A DNA stretch of 64,000 nucleotides from Bacillus sp. ISL-18 (GTDB lineage: Bacteria > Bacillota > Bacilli > Bacillales > Cytobacillaceae), in contig NZ_JAGGQG010000010.1 of assembly GCF_018613415.1 (NCBI RefSeq), positions 221,888-285,887 of the forward strand. Direction: 5' to 3'. The notes beneath the pieces were generated by a model. It was not told the origin of the DNA, ran no database searches, and was given only the letters and a program-made list of their open reading frames with translations. How positions within the stretch are numbered: the stretch's first letter is position 1; every line of letters starts with the position of its first letter. Position numbers and translations under genes: made by a program. Shown here piece after piece: positions 7,401 through 15,994 of this stretch.

Positions 7401-8651
7401 TCATTTATCGTATTTTTTTTCCAAGCGTGAAAGCCTGGTTTGCAGCTGGTCTAGTAACCGCTTATTTTCATTTTTTGGATCAGCAGATACTGAATGAATG
7501 GCTTCCTGACAATACTTGAGAGCCTTTGGAAGGTCTTTGATCCTATGCTCAAAGATTTTGGCCAGCTCAATACAGGCTTCTGATCTTATTTGCAAATCCT
7601 TAGAATCGACAACTTCTAAAAATAAATTTCGTGCGCTGCTCCAATTACGTTCTTTTTTTTGCTGATAGGCGAGGAGTAGTTTTGCCTGTTTGGATGTTAT
7701 ATCCTGTTCCTTTGTTAGGGTGGTTAAGACCTTTTTCGCTTGTTCCGTTTCTCCTAAGCTAGCAAACCAGCGTCCTATTTCATAAGTCTCAGGGCGTGTT
7801 TGATTCAGGTCCAATCCTGAGAGCTGAAATGTTAGATGAGTATACAACGTAACAAGGGATAAGATGTCGATTTCATTATGTTTTAAGATACCAAGCATTC
7901 CATCAGGTTGTTTGCTTTCAATAAAATCAAAATAAATGATCGGTGCAAGATAGCCCGGTATATCATCTATTCGTTCTACTCCCAATACTTCTTTCTCAAC
8001 AATGGACAACTTCATTCTATCTAATTTATGTTTCCAGAGTCTTCTAGCCGCATGGAAAAGATCAAAGTGTCCAAAAGCAGGCAGTTTAGGGACATGTTCT
8101 CTGACTAGCGTATGTCGTGTTTTCACTTGTGGCCAATCAAACGATTTTCCATTGTAAGTGACAAGAGTTCGATAGTTCACTTTTTCCAAAAAGCTTTGGT
8201 ATAGTGGAACCTCAGCACCAGGATTTGGCAAAATATGCTGTCTTAAAATAAGCTCCTCCCCAAAAACACTAGCATAACCAAGTATAAAAATGGTATTTCC
8301 AACTCCGCCCCCAAGCCCGGTCGTTTCTGTGTCAAAAAAGAATAATTCTTCCACACTATGCCCTTTAGACGATATTGGATGGTTAATTTCATTTTTATTC
8401 CAGCAATTAACTGCCGTTCGTAAATCTTGAAACTGATAGTGCCCATGCTGATAGGACAGAGGGTATCTTATTTCTCGAATTAAACAATAATTTTCATCTA
8501 AGAAATAGGGAGAGACATGTTCTTGTTCCCATTTATCACGATAAGGGATTTCAAATACAGAACCTTCAGGAAGATGTTTTGTTTCCTTTTCAGAATGCGC
8601 ACCAACCGACAGATGCGGTTTTAAACGATTCAATTTGTTTTTTAGTGACAT
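7401..8651 (-). CDS. mrfB: Mitomycin repair exonuclease MrfB (YprB)
   Basis: A 416-residue protein. It has an RNase H-like DEDDh exonuclease domain with DTETTG at 107-112, TYNGKSFDWP further on and HNEIDILSLVTLY near the end of the domain. A C-terminal helical TPR-like region follows (about 290-405). In B. subtilis MrfB works with the helicase MrfA in a UvrABC-independent excision pathway for mitomycin C adducts. The ATG at 8651 overlaps the last codons of mrfA by 10 bases, so the two are translationally coupled. Confidence 0.92.
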   Translation of the reverse strand: MSLKNKLNRLKPHLSVGAHSEKETKHLPEGSVFEIPYRDKWEQEHVSPYFLDENYCLIREIRYPLSYQHGHYQFQDLRTAVNCWNKNEINHPISSKGHSVEELFFFDTETTGLGGGVGNTIFILGYASVFGEELILRQHILPNPGAEVPLYQSFLEKVNYRTLVTYNGKSFDWPQVKTRHTLVREHVPKLPAFGHFDLFHAARRLWKHKLDRMKLSIVEKEVLGVERIDDIPGYLAPIIYFDFIESKQPDGMLGILKHNEIDILSLVTLYTHLTFQLSGLDLNQTRPETYEIGRWFASLGETEQAKKVLTTLTKEQDITSKQAKLLLAYQQKKERNWSSARNLFLEVVDSKDLQIRSEACIELAKIFEHRIKDLPKALKYCQEAIHSVSADPKNENKRLLDQLQTRLSRLEKKYDK

Positions 8652-10945
8652 GTTGCAACTTCCTCACCTAAACGTGGAGTTTGCAGAAATGTCTTAAGAA
8701 TCTTAACCGTATCATTTTTTGCTGTTTCACTAACAGCATCCATGCCAATACAAGAAGGACATCCTGACTGACATTGGCAGCGGTGGATCATTTTTAAGGT
8801 TTCATTAAATACTTCAGACATTCCTGTATATATTTTTTCACTTAATCCAATCCCGCCCGGATAACGATCATAAAAGAAAATTGTCGGCTTTTCATTATGA
8901 TCTGCTTTAACTTGGGGTATAACGTGGATATCCTGAGGATCAGCCATGACAAATAAGGGAGCTATATGATTAAGGGCATGTGCAGCGCCAATAAGACCCT
9001 GCTCGAGACGCTCTTGTCCCATTTCTACTAACGGTTTACTTAACGAAATCCATGCAGCATTTGTATGAAGCTCCTCCTCTGGGAGATGAATCGGACCGGA
9101 CCCAATGTTTTCATGTGTTTCAAATTTAATCTTTTTAAAAATAGTAGCCATCGCCCGGACACTGACATCGCCATACCCTATTTCTGCTTTAGACAGTGTT
9201 TGAAGTTTATCAACCTCTAGTACCTTTAATTGAACTGCCAGGTTGGCATCTGTAAAATAGTCTACATCGACTTCACGAACAAATGCCTTTTTCTCATCCC
9301 AATCGAGCTTTTCTACCTGATATTGTGTTCCTTGGTGTAAGTAAATGGCCTCATCATGGAGCAGTGTCATGGCGGAGAAACGATCCATTTCACCGATGAC
9401 CTTCACATGAGCTATATCTGATTGATCGACGATTATAACATTTTCCTGTGAAGCTGACCGTAAACTAATGTTATGAGCTGGGAATGAATCATTCATCCAG
9501 AAAAATTTTTCACCGTTTCGATAGAGCACACGTTCCTCTGCTAAGTATTCTAGTAACTCGTCGGTTTCCACATTACCAAACAAATCACCCGTCTTAAATG
9601 GCAGCTCATAAGCAGCGCATTTCATATGATCAATTAAAATAATAAGATTATCTGGATTAATTCTTGCTGTTTCGGGACTTTTATTAAAAAAGTAATCAGG
9701 GTTTTGAATAATGTATTGATCAAGCGGGCTCGAACTAGCTACCATTATAACCAAAGCTTCGCCATGTCTTCTGCCTGCTCTTCCTGCTTGCTGCCAAGCA
9801 CTCGATATCGTCCCAGGATAGCCTGTCATAATACAAACCTGCAGCTGTCCAATATCCACGCCCAGTTCAAGAGCATTCGTGCTCACAACCCCATAGATAT
9901 CCCCTGAACGTAAGCCTTTTTCAATTTTCCTTCGTTCTGTTGGCAAGTATCCGCCGCGATACCCCATTATTGATTTTGCACCCAACTCATTTTTAACTAA
10001 TTCCTGCAAGTAAGTCAGAATTATTTCCACTCTTACTCTGCTTCTAGCAAATACAATCGTTTGAATCTTATTTTTCAATAGTGTCCCTGCTAGTTTACGA
10101 ACCTCAAGTGTTGCACTTCTGCGAATATTTAATGGCTTATTCACTATCGGAGGGTTATAAAAGAGAAAATGTTTCGTTCCACTTGGTGCACCATTATTAT
10201 TAATCAACGTCATTTTCTCTTCAGTTAACTTCTCCGCAAGTTCTAAAGGATTAGCAATAGTGGCAGAAGTACATATAAACACAGGATTGCTTCCATAATA
10301 ATGGCAAATCCGCTTTAATCTTCTGATTACATTGGCAACATGACTGCCAAACACACCGCGGTATGTATGAAGCTCATCAATAACAACAAATTTAAGATTC
10401 TCGAATAAGGATACCCATTTTGTATGATGCGGCAGGATCGCAGAATGAAGCATGTCTGGGTTGGTAATGACTACATGTCCAGCTTTTCTTACCCTCTGGC
10501 GGATGTTTGCGGGAGTATCTCCGTCATACGTATAACTATTTATGTCAGCGCCGGACGCTTCAATAATTTCATTAATTTCACTTTTTTGATCTTGTGCAAG
10601 TGCTTTAGTTGGAAAAATGTATAGAGCTCGTGCATTAGGATTTGCCAAAATGGTTTGTAACACCGGCAAATTATAACAAAGTGTCTTTCCAGAGGCAGTT
10701 GGTGTCACAGCTACAATACTATGTCCGCTAATAATCTCATCATATGCTGATTTTTGATGAGTATAGAGCTGGCCAATTCCTCTAAGAGAAAGAGATTTCT
10801 TTAGAACAGGATGAAGTTCCTCTGGCAAGTCTACCGATTGGGCTGGCTTGTGGTCAATCGTATGCCATGTAACTATATTTTCTTTAAACTCGTCGTTTAT
10901 TTTTAAATCTGCAAGGATTTCCTGCAGGTTTTTTTTCAGCTTCAT
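8642..10945 (-). CDS. mrfA: Mitomycin repair helicase MrfA (YprA)
   Basis: A 767-residue DExH helicase. Walker A is TPTASGKT (81-88) and Walker B is DELH (190-193). The helicase C domain includes STNALELGVDIG and QQAGRAGRR. The C-terminal DUF1998 region contains the four-cysteine motif CQCQSGCPSC (723-732) that binds zinc in MrfA. It unwinds DNA at mitomycin adducts for MrfB, encoded in the overlapping downstream gene. The start is ATG 10945 behind GAGGTGAGAAC. Length and domain order match B. subtilis YprA. Confidence 0.94.
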   Translation of the reverse strand: MKLKKNLQEILADLKINDEFKENIVTWHTIDHKPAQSVDLPEELHPVLKKSLSLRGIGQLYTHQKSAYDEIISGHSIVAVTPTASGKTLCYNLPVLQTILANPNARALYIFPTKALAQDQKSEINEIIEASGADINSYTYDGDTPANIRQRVRKAGHVVITNPDMLHSAILPHHTKWVSLFENLKFVVIDELHTYRGVFGSHVANVIRRLKRICHYYGSNPVFICTSATIANPLELAEKLTEEKMTLINNNGAPSGTKHFLFYNPPIVNKPLNIRRSATLEVRKLAGTLLKNKIQTIVFARSRVRVEIILTYLQELVKNELGAKSIMGYRGGYLPTERRKIEKGLRSGDIYGVVSTNALELGVDIGQLQVCIMTGYPGTISSAWQQAGRAGRRHGEALVIMVASSSPLDQYIIQNPDYFFNKSPETARINPDNLIILIDHMKCAAYELPFKTGDLFGNVETDELLEYLAEERVLYRNGEKFFWMNDSFPAHNISLRSASQENVIIVDQSDIAHVKVIGEMDRFSAMTLLHDEAIYLHQGTQYQVEKLDWDEKKAFVREVDVDYFTDANLAVQLKVLEVDKLQTLSKAEIGYGDVSVRAMATIFKKIKFETHENIGSGPIHLPEEELHTNAAWISLSKPLVEMGQERLEQGLIGAAHALNHIAPLFVMADPQDIHVIPQVKADHNEKPTIFFYDRYPGGIGLSEKIYTGMSEVFNETLKMIHRCQCQSGCPSCIGMDAVSETAKNDTVKILKTFLQTPRLGEEVATCH

Positions 10946-11117
10946 GTTCTCACCTCATAACTCTTATTTTACCGAATAGACGTTCGTTATTAAAGAGATA
11001 AAATAAAATTTAATTCATTAACAGGATTGTAACCTTTTACCATTATGATAGAGTAAATGTTATGACCATATTTTGTTACAATATAAAATAAATGAACTTG
11101 ATTTGAAAGGTGATTAT

Positions 11118-11816
11118 ATGAAAATAGAAGATATAAAACGTGTACTAGGAGGTTTTACCCTTTTCCGTGAATTAGACCATTTTGAATTGACCAAAATAGC
11201 GAATATTTCGATTGCCAGGGAGTGGAAAAAAAATAGTCATGTCTTTCTCCAAGGCGATCCACTCGAAAACGTCTATTTTATCTTTGATGGAAAAATAAAA
11301 ATCTATAAAAGTGATATAAGTGGTAAAGAGCAAATTGTGGCGATTGCAAAAAAAGGAGAAATGTTCCCCCACGTTGGATTCTTTAGAAAGGGCGATTATC
11401 CTGCCTATGCAGAAGTGCTAGAGCCTTCTACTCTTATTGCAGTTCCTATTTCAAAATTTGAGAAGGTATTAATCGAAAATCCAGAGCTCTGTATTAAAGT
11501 GTTTAAGGTGCTTGGCGAGAAAATTGTTGATTTACAAAATCGCTTAGAGGAACAGATTTTAAACAATACATATGAACAAATTATCAAGCTACTTATTCGT
11601 CTAGCTCAGAAACATGGAATCGAGCAGACGAATGGTACGATTCAACTGAAATCAGAGTTTACGAATAGAGATCTTGCCAATATGATTGGAACTACGAGGG
11701 AAACCATTAGCCGGACATTGACGAAAATGAAAAAAGAGGAATTAATAGAACTAGACCATGAAGGAAACATGATTCTGGATATAACTATGCTGATGCAGGA
11801 ATTAAATATACTATAA
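11118..11816 (+). CDS. Second Crp/Fnr-family regulator, facing hcp
   Basis: A 232-residue paralogue of the regulator at 893, with the same architecture: a cyclic-nucleotide-type barrel (about 15-110), a dimer helix and a winged helix. The recognition helix (191-199) is GTTRETISR, with R194, E195 and R199 placed as in CRP. The sensor region is nearly identical to its paralogue over residues 81-100 (18 of 20 match by eye), including MFPHxGFFRKG. It has one cysteine (C125), so no iron-sulfur site. The start is ATG 11118, because AAAGGTGA lies just upstream; the frame from 11073 has no such site. It converges on hcp, whose promoter has a TGTGA palindrome. A role in NO or anaerobic control is inferred. 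Confidence 0.87.
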   Translation: MKIEDIKRVLGGFTLFRELDHFELTKIANISIAREWKKNSHVFLQGDPLENVYFIFDGKIKIYKSDISGKEQIVAIAKKGEMFPHVGFFRKGDYPAYAEVLEPSTLIAVPISKFEKVLIENPELCIKVFKVLGEKIVDLQNRLEEQILNNTYEQIIKLLIRLAQKHGIEQTNGTIQLKSEFTNRDLANMIGTTRETISRTLTKMKKEELIELDHEGNMILDITMLMQELNIL

Positions 11817-11820
11817 GAAA

Positions 11821-11852
11821 AACACCGCGGTTTTAGGCCTGCGGTGTTCTTC
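11821..11852. terminator. Bidirectional terminator between regulator 2 and hcp
   Basis: AACACCGC (11821-11828) pairs with GCGGTGTT (11841-11848). A-rich sequence precedes it and TCTTCTT follows, so both converging genes can end here. Confidence 0.85.
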
Positions 11853-11858
11853 TTATAA

Positions 11859-13148
11859 TTACAGTTGAAGCATTTCTTCCATATCTTCTTTGGCTGTACC
11901 GATTAATTTAAGATTAAAAGTATCCTGAAGGACCTGAAGAACTCCTTCTGAAATAAATTCAGGCGGTTTAGGTCCAATTCTAATGTCCTTAATTCCCAAA
12001 CTGAATAGACCTAACAGAATCGCTACTGCTTTTTGTTCAAACCAAGATAAGACGATACTAACTGGTAATTCATTGACTTCACAGCCGAACGCATCCGCTA
12101 ATGCTAAGGCAATCTTCACGGTTGAACCGGAATTATTACATTGACCTAAATCAATATACCTTGGGATGTTTGTTCCAGGTACTACCCCATAATCGACATC
12201 ATTAAAGCGGAATTTACCGCAGGAAGTTGTTAAAATAACGGTTTCAGGAGGAAGAGATGTAGCAAGCTCTCGGTAGTATTCTCCGCCGTTTCCAGGTGCA
12301 TCACATCCTGCAATAACAAAAAAGCGTTTAATTTTACCTGCTTTCACAGCATCAATAACCTCTGATGCTAAACCTAAAACGGTTTCATGATGGAATCCAG
12401 TCAGTAATGTTTCTTCCGATTCAATCGCTGCTTCAGGAAGCTCCAATGCTCTGTTAATTAATGGGGTAAAATCATCATTCACAATTTTTTCAACATTTTC
12501 AAGTCCAGCAACTTCATAGGAAAACATCCGATCAGCATATGTACCCTTAATTGGCATTACACAGTTGGTAGTAGCTAGAATAGCTCCTGGGAACTTTTCA
12601 AATAAGCGGCGCTGGTCGTACCAAGCTTTACCTATATTACCTTTTAAATGTGCATATTTTTTCAAGGCAGGATAGCCATGTGCAGGAAGCATTTCAGAGT
12701 GTGTATAAATATTAATATCTTTTCCTTCAGTTTGTTTTAATAATTCCTCTAAGGCGAATAGGTTATGTCCCGTAACAACGATACACTTGCCTTCAATTTT
12801 ATTCTGACTAACGCGGATTGGTTCTGGAATTCCCAAACGTTTTGTATGGGCCTCATCAAGCATTTCCATAACGCGGACAGCAGATTGTCCCACCTTCATA
12901 GCCATATCAATATGTTCCTGTACGTTAAAATTTGAATTAGTTAATGTCATGTAAAGTGCTTCATGTGTTGTGGCATCCACAAATTGGTCCGTATACCCTA
13001 GTTGATTGGCATGTGTTCTGTAGGCCGCAATTCCTTTTAACCCAAAAATAATCGTATCTTGTAAGCTGGCGATTGTTTCATCTTTACCACAAACACCGAT
13101 TACCTTGCATCCGCCAGTTGGTGTTTGTTCACATTGATAACAGAACAT
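11859..13148 (-). CDS. hcp: Hybrid-cluster protein (hydroxylamine reductase), short class
   Basis: A 429-residue Hcp. The N-terminal cluster ligands are C3, C6, C14 and C20 (CxxC-x7-C-x5-C). Hybrid-cluster ligand motifs follow: VTGHNLF, TTNCVMP, AGCDAPGNGG, TTSCGKF and GQCNNSG. At about 430 residues it lacks roughly 110 residues of the usual 540-550, so it fits the shorter class III proteins. Hcp is a high-affinity NO reductase giving N2O, and also reduces hydroxylamine. Its electron partner Hcr is not adjacent. The start is ATG 13148 behind GGGGAAG. A perfect TGTGA palindrome 58 bp upstream and the nearby Crp/Fnr gene point to control by NO or low oxygen. Confidence 0.93.
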   Translation of the reverse strand: MFCYQCEQTPTGGCKVIGVCGKDETIASLQDTIIFGLKGIAAYRTHANQLGYTDQFVDATTHEALYMTLTNSNFNVQEHIDMAMKVGQSAVRVMEMLDEAHTKRLGIPEPIRVSQNKIEGKCIVVTGHNLFALEELLKQTEGKDINIYTHSEMLPAHGYPALKKYAHLKGNIGKAWYDQRRLFEKFPGAILATTNCVMPIKGTYADRMFSYEVAGLENVEKIVNDDFTPLINRALELPEAAIESEETLLTGFHHETVLGLASEVIDAVKAGKIKRFFVIAGCDAPGNGGEYYRELATSLPPETVILTTSCGKFRFNDVDYGVVPGTNIPRYIDLGQCNNSGSTVKIALALADAFGCEVNELPVSIVLSWFEQKAVAILLGLFSLGIKDIRIGPKPPEFISEGVLQVLQDTFNLKLIGTAKEDMEEMLQL

Positions 13149-13205
13149 GTAACTTCCCCACTTTCATTATATTTCTTTCCTAGCGTACAAATTTTCTTAC
13201 TTGTT

Positions 13206-13227
13206 AAATGTGATTAAAATCACATTT
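13206..13227. promoter_or_regulatory. Crp/Fnr-type operator upstream of hcp
   Basis: A perfect 22-bp palindrome with 8-bp arms (AAATGTGA and TCACATTT) around TTAAAA, so TGTGA-N6-TCACA. On the minus strand a perfect TATAAT at 13171-13166 would place it about 56 bp upstream of transcription start. A weaker TACGCT element at 13187-13182 would place it at -41. The divergent hsp20 starts at 13318 and could share it. Confidence 0.8.
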
Positions 13228-13317
13228 ATCATATTTGTAACAGAATGTTCGAAAATTTGTGACGAACATATGTCAGCACCTACCTATTTTTCTATGCATA
13301 TAATATGGAGTGAAATA

Positions 13318-13821
13318 ATGGAAAGAGAGGGAATAATGATGTCATCCATGCTTCCGAATGATAAAAATAACCGTAAATCCCCGCTGTCAGAACCTTTCCG
13401 GGATTTAATCAAATCCATGAATGACTTATTCACTGATAAACCGGTGCGAGGATTTTTACAAACAATTGATGAGTTTTTTAAAACTCCTTTCCCTACAGCG
13501 GCAGGTTTTCATGTTGAAACGGTAGAAACAGGAAAGGAATATATTATTTCAGCCGAGCTGCCTGGCGTGAAAAAGGAGCAAATCCAATTAAATATTACAG
13601 GAAACTATTTAACGATCTCTGTTGAAAATCGCGAATTAGAAACAGAGGAAAACGAACTTACCCATGTATATCGACGTAAATACTTCCGTCAGCATGCTGC
13701 TAGGACGATCGCCCTGCCCCATGCGATCAATGAAAAATTGGTTCGGGCTTCGTACCGTGATGGGTTGTTACAAATCCACATTCCTCAGGAAAAAGGTAAA
13801 GTAATAGACATAGAAGAATAA
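13318..13821 (+). CDS. Hsp20/alpha-crystallin small heat-shock protein
   Basis: A 167-residue holdase-type chaperone. A variable N-terminal arm (about 1-65) is followed by the alpha-crystallin domain (about 66-150) with ELPGVKKEQIQLNITGNYLTI and the C-terminal A-x-x-x-x-G-L motif in ASYRDGLLQIHIP. I start at ATG 13318 (GGAG 7 bases before). ATG 13336 and 13339 behind AGAGGG are possible alternatives and would remove 6 or 7 residues. It is divergent from hcp with the TGTGA operator between them, so joint stress control is possible. Related B. subtilis proteins (CotM, CotP, YocM) are spore or stress proteins; I cannot tell which fits best. Confidence 0.88.
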   Translation: MEREGIMMSSMLPNDKNNRKSPLSEPFRDLIKSMNDLFTDKPVRGFLQTIDEFFKTPFPTAAGFHVETVETGKEYIISAELPGVKKEQIQLNITGNYLTISVENRELETEENELTHVYRRKYFRQHAARTIALPHAINEKLVRASYRDGLLQIHIPQEKGKVIDIEE

Positions 13822-13851
13822 CTTACTATTTTTTTGTTTCCTCTATATAGG

Positions 13852-13879
13852 AAAAGACGGCTGCTATTAGCCGTCTTTT
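13852..13879. terminator. Bidirectional terminator between hsp20 and yppG
   Basis: A perfect 11-bp stem, AAAAGACGGCT with AGCCGTCTTTT, and loop GCTATT. A and T runs on the two sides serve the converging genes. Confidence 0.92.
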
Positions 13880-13896
13880 TTATAATCTGAAATAAT

Positions 13897-14454
13897 TTAA
13901 GCCTTAAAGATACCCCCAAATCCTTTTACGAGCGAGGATACTTGAGTTACTGCATTCATCATTTGCCCAGCCGTATTTACCATTTTATTAATGTCCACTG
14001 ATCCATCTTGTGATTTGAATGAATTAATTAACGATTGCATTCCACCTGGTTGTTTTGGCATAAAACTGTTTTTAGGATAGGGATTCATTATTGGATAACC
14101 ATTCATGGGCATATATGGCTGTTGAACCATTTCATCCTTGGGCTGCAAAGGGTTTTGAAATAGAAACTGGTTATCCTTTTGCTTATATTGAGTTTGATGA
14201 TTCATATTTTGCTGTCCAAAGCCCGGTTGATAGGTTTGACCATATGGCTGCATGGACTGAGGGTAATAAGGGTTGGGCGGGTAAAAGGGCAACATATTGT
14301 AGTTCTGTACTTGAGTCTGATATGGGCTCGGCGGCTGACTTCTGTTCATATGTGCTTGAGGGTTCATTTGTTGGTGTGTCATTGGTCCTTGGTGCATCAT
14401 TTGCCCCGAGTATCCATGATGAACAAAATGATTTGGTTTTGTTTTACCAAACAT
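13897..14454 (-). CDS. yppG: YppG-like sporulation-associated protein
   Basis: A 185-residue protein. The first two thirds are low complexity and rich in Q, P, N, M and Y (for example MLPFYPPNPYYPQS). The conserved C-terminal part (about 140-185) reads QSLINSFKSQDGSVDINKMV and ends in SLVKGFGGIFKA, which is the YppG family signature. The function is unknown; related genes are linked to sporulation and coat-like composition. The start is ATG 14454 behind AGGAGATG; a TTG two codons upstream is too close to that site. It is divergent from yppF, as in B. subtilis. Confidence 0.8.
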   Translation of the reverse strand: MFGKTKPNHFVHHGYSGQMMHQGPMTHQQMNPQAHMNRSQPPSPYQTQVQNYNMLPFYPPNPYYPQSMQPYGQTYQPGFGQQNMNHQTQYKQKDNQFLFQNPLQPKDEMVQQPYMPMNGYPIMNPYPKNSFMPKQPGGMQSLINSFKSQDGSVDINKMVNTAGQMMNAVTQVSSLVKGFGGIFKA

Positions 14455-14641
14455 GGGCAAACATCTCCTCTTTATTATTCTCTATTACACATTATGAAGA
14501 TTAGAGAGGAAAGGTGATTGTAAGTGTTAGTTTGTCAATGTCAGATTCACGAGAATTTTGTCTAAAGTTTAAATATTTTAAAAACTAGGAATCCTATGTT
14601 TTCATGATACGATTAACAAAAGGGTGAAGGAGGAGCTATTT

Positions 14642-14851
14642 ATGGACATTCACGAATTAAAAAGCAAATTTATTCAAAGTCGGGATTACAACACAGATGA
14701 CGTTAATGCCTTATTGGATTTTGCAAAGAAAGTGTATATTCATAATGAAATTAGTATAAAAGAATATCGCGTTCTTGTCCGCGAGCTTGAGAACCAAGGT
14801 GCGGTTATACCTGAAACTAATCATGAAGACTCCCTCATCGAACATTCTTAA
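14642..14851 (+). CDS. yppF: YppF-like small protein
   Basis: A 69-residue, charged, probably helical cytosolic protein: MDIHELKSKFIQSRDYNTDD, then a helix ending in RELENQGAVIPE. The function is unknown. I name it from the sequence and from its place between yppG and yppE in Bacillus genomes. The start is ATG 14642, since GGAGGAG lies 6 bases upstream; the frame opens six codons earlier without a ribosome site. It converges on yppE with a shared terminator. Confidence 0.75.
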   Translation: MDIHELKSKFIQSRDYNTDDVNALLDFAKKVYIHNEISIKEYRVLVRELENQGAVIPETNHEDSLIEHS

Positions 14852-14935
14852 AATAATGGGCAGCTGTATATTCCAGCTCCATTCCTCTTCTGTTATTTAC
14901 TAGCAGCAGATAGGAATATTTAATCAATCTACCTA

Positions 14936-14963
14936 AAAGAGATGCATTTACCTGCATCTCTTT
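14936..14963. terminator. Bidirectional terminator between yppF and yppE
   Basis: AAAGAGATGCA pairs perfectly with TGCATCTCTTT around TTTACC. It overlaps the yppE stop codon. Confidence 0.88.
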
Positions 14964-15319
14964 CTATCTTTCACCTCTTTTAATACTTCCGCAAGAACAA
15001 ATTCCACCGACCGATGGGTATTTAAAAACCTTGATTTACTTGTCTCTGGAAAAAAAGACTGAACAGAGATCTGATCAATATGGGCAGAAGTTGTGTCAAT
15101 TTGTGTTAAATGGAGGTGTAAAGTATTAGCTGTAGGGAGCCATTTCTTCATTGCCCTATTCCATTTATCATTAATCTCCTTTACTTCATCTGCAAATGGT
15201 TTAATTTCACTATAAAAATCATGTGTTAGTCCTGTCTCTCTGCCTTCTTGATAGTTCTTTAGAAATAGCTCATTATAATGGAACAGTTTTTCCGTTAATT
15301 CAAGAATCTCATCTGTCAT
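14948..15319 (-). CDS. yppE: YppE family protein (DUF1798)
   Basis: A 123-residue all-helical protein of the YppE family, known as a four-helix bundle of unknown function. It opens MTDEILELTEKLFHYNELFL, has the central KPFADEVKEINDKWN helix and ends in a basic stretch. The start is ATG 15319 behind AGGAG; the frame opens 23 codons earlier in sequence lacking a ribosome site. YppD lies 88 bases upstream on the same strand, so the two probably form an operon. Confidence 0.82.
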   Translation of the reverse strand: MTDEILELTEKLFHYNELFLKNYQEGRETGLTHDFYSEIKPFADEVKEINDKWNRAMKKWLPTANTLHLHLTQIDTTSAHIDQISVQSFFPETSKSRFLNTHRSVEFVLAEVLKEVKDRKRCR

Positions 15320-15407
15320 GTTCTCTTTCTCCTCTTTTAATTTACAAAATAAAAAAGTAGCAAGAGTATTGATGCTACTTTTAACCATATTATTATTTTA
15401 TCGCTAC

Positions 15408-15683
15408 TTAAAAACCTAATTCAAGCTTTAAGGATGCAGGAACTGCACCAAGGTTAGTGTTAAGGATATCTTCATGAGACATCGGATTCATATTTGCTGA
15501 TCTACCCTCGATATCTGAAAGGTGGTGAAGTGTTACCGTTAATTTTTCTTGTTCCTCACTTGTTATATGAAGGCGCTGGTCGGAGAAAGAGGCTTCTAGA
15601 ACAGACTCCAATTCTTCTAATTGATCATATATTTCCGTTAGCATCGTAAGCATTTTTTCTTTTTCGGACATTGGTATAGTCAT
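15408..15683 (-). CDS. yppD: YppD-like small protein
   Basis: A 91-residue acidic protein. A helical region (about 6-62) is followed by a conserved C-terminal tail, SHEDILNTNLGAVPASLKLE. The function is unknown. I assign it from the sequence and its place between sspM and yppE. AGGAGGG lies 8 bases before ATG 15683; ATG four codons in is an alternative. It is divergent from sspM. Confidence 0.72.
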   Translation of the reverse strand: MTIPMSEKEKMLTMLTEIYDQLEELESVLEASFSDQRLHITSEEQEKLTVTLHHLSDIEGRSANMNPMSHEDILNTNLGAVPASLKLELGF

Positions 15684-15879
15684 TTACAAATCCCTCCTCA
15701 CGAGTATCTATTACGTAATATTCTCCTTCCCTTTCCAGCCTCCTTCAAGCTTGACAAAACTAGAAGCAATTCGGCAAAGAAAGTGTTAAAACATCATGAA
15801 TGATAATCTTTTTCGACATAATCATAAGTTCGCATGAAAAACCGCTGAAGCGTACATGCTAGTATTGGAGGTGTTTTTA

Positions 15880-15987
15880 ATGGCGAAAAAAAATAATCCA
15901 ACAAGCAAGCAATCAAAAGCTGTCACAGAGCAAAAAACAGGCTATGGGGATAAAAAGCTTGAAGGACCAAATCGTCCTGCTGAATAA
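15880..15987 (+). CDS. sspM: Small acid-soluble spore protein M
   Basis: A 35-residue gene: MAKKNNPTSKQSKAVTEQKT, then GYGDKKLEGPNRPAE. The C-terminal KKLxGPNRP motif is the SspM signature. It is a minor spore-core protein made in the forespore; its exact role is unknown. GGAGGTG lies 6 bases before ATG 15880. Its place between yppD and yppC is the same as in B. subtilis. A GCATGA-N17-CATGCTA pair (15832-15861) resembles a sigma-G promoter, but transcription would begin inside the ribosome site, so I do not call it. Confidence 0.9.
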   Translation: MAKKNNPTSKQSKAVTEQKTGYGDKKLEGPNRPAE

Positions 15988-15994
15988 TAACAGT

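Noticed and set aside
14091..14517. Plus-strand open frames opposite yppG
   Set aside because: They are complements of a low-complexity gene, with no ribosome sites or recognisable domains.
15832..15861. Sigma-G-like promoter (GCATGA-N17-CATGCTA) before sspM
   Set aside because: The predicted transcription start would fall inside the sspM ribosome site, which makes it unlikely to be the working promoter.
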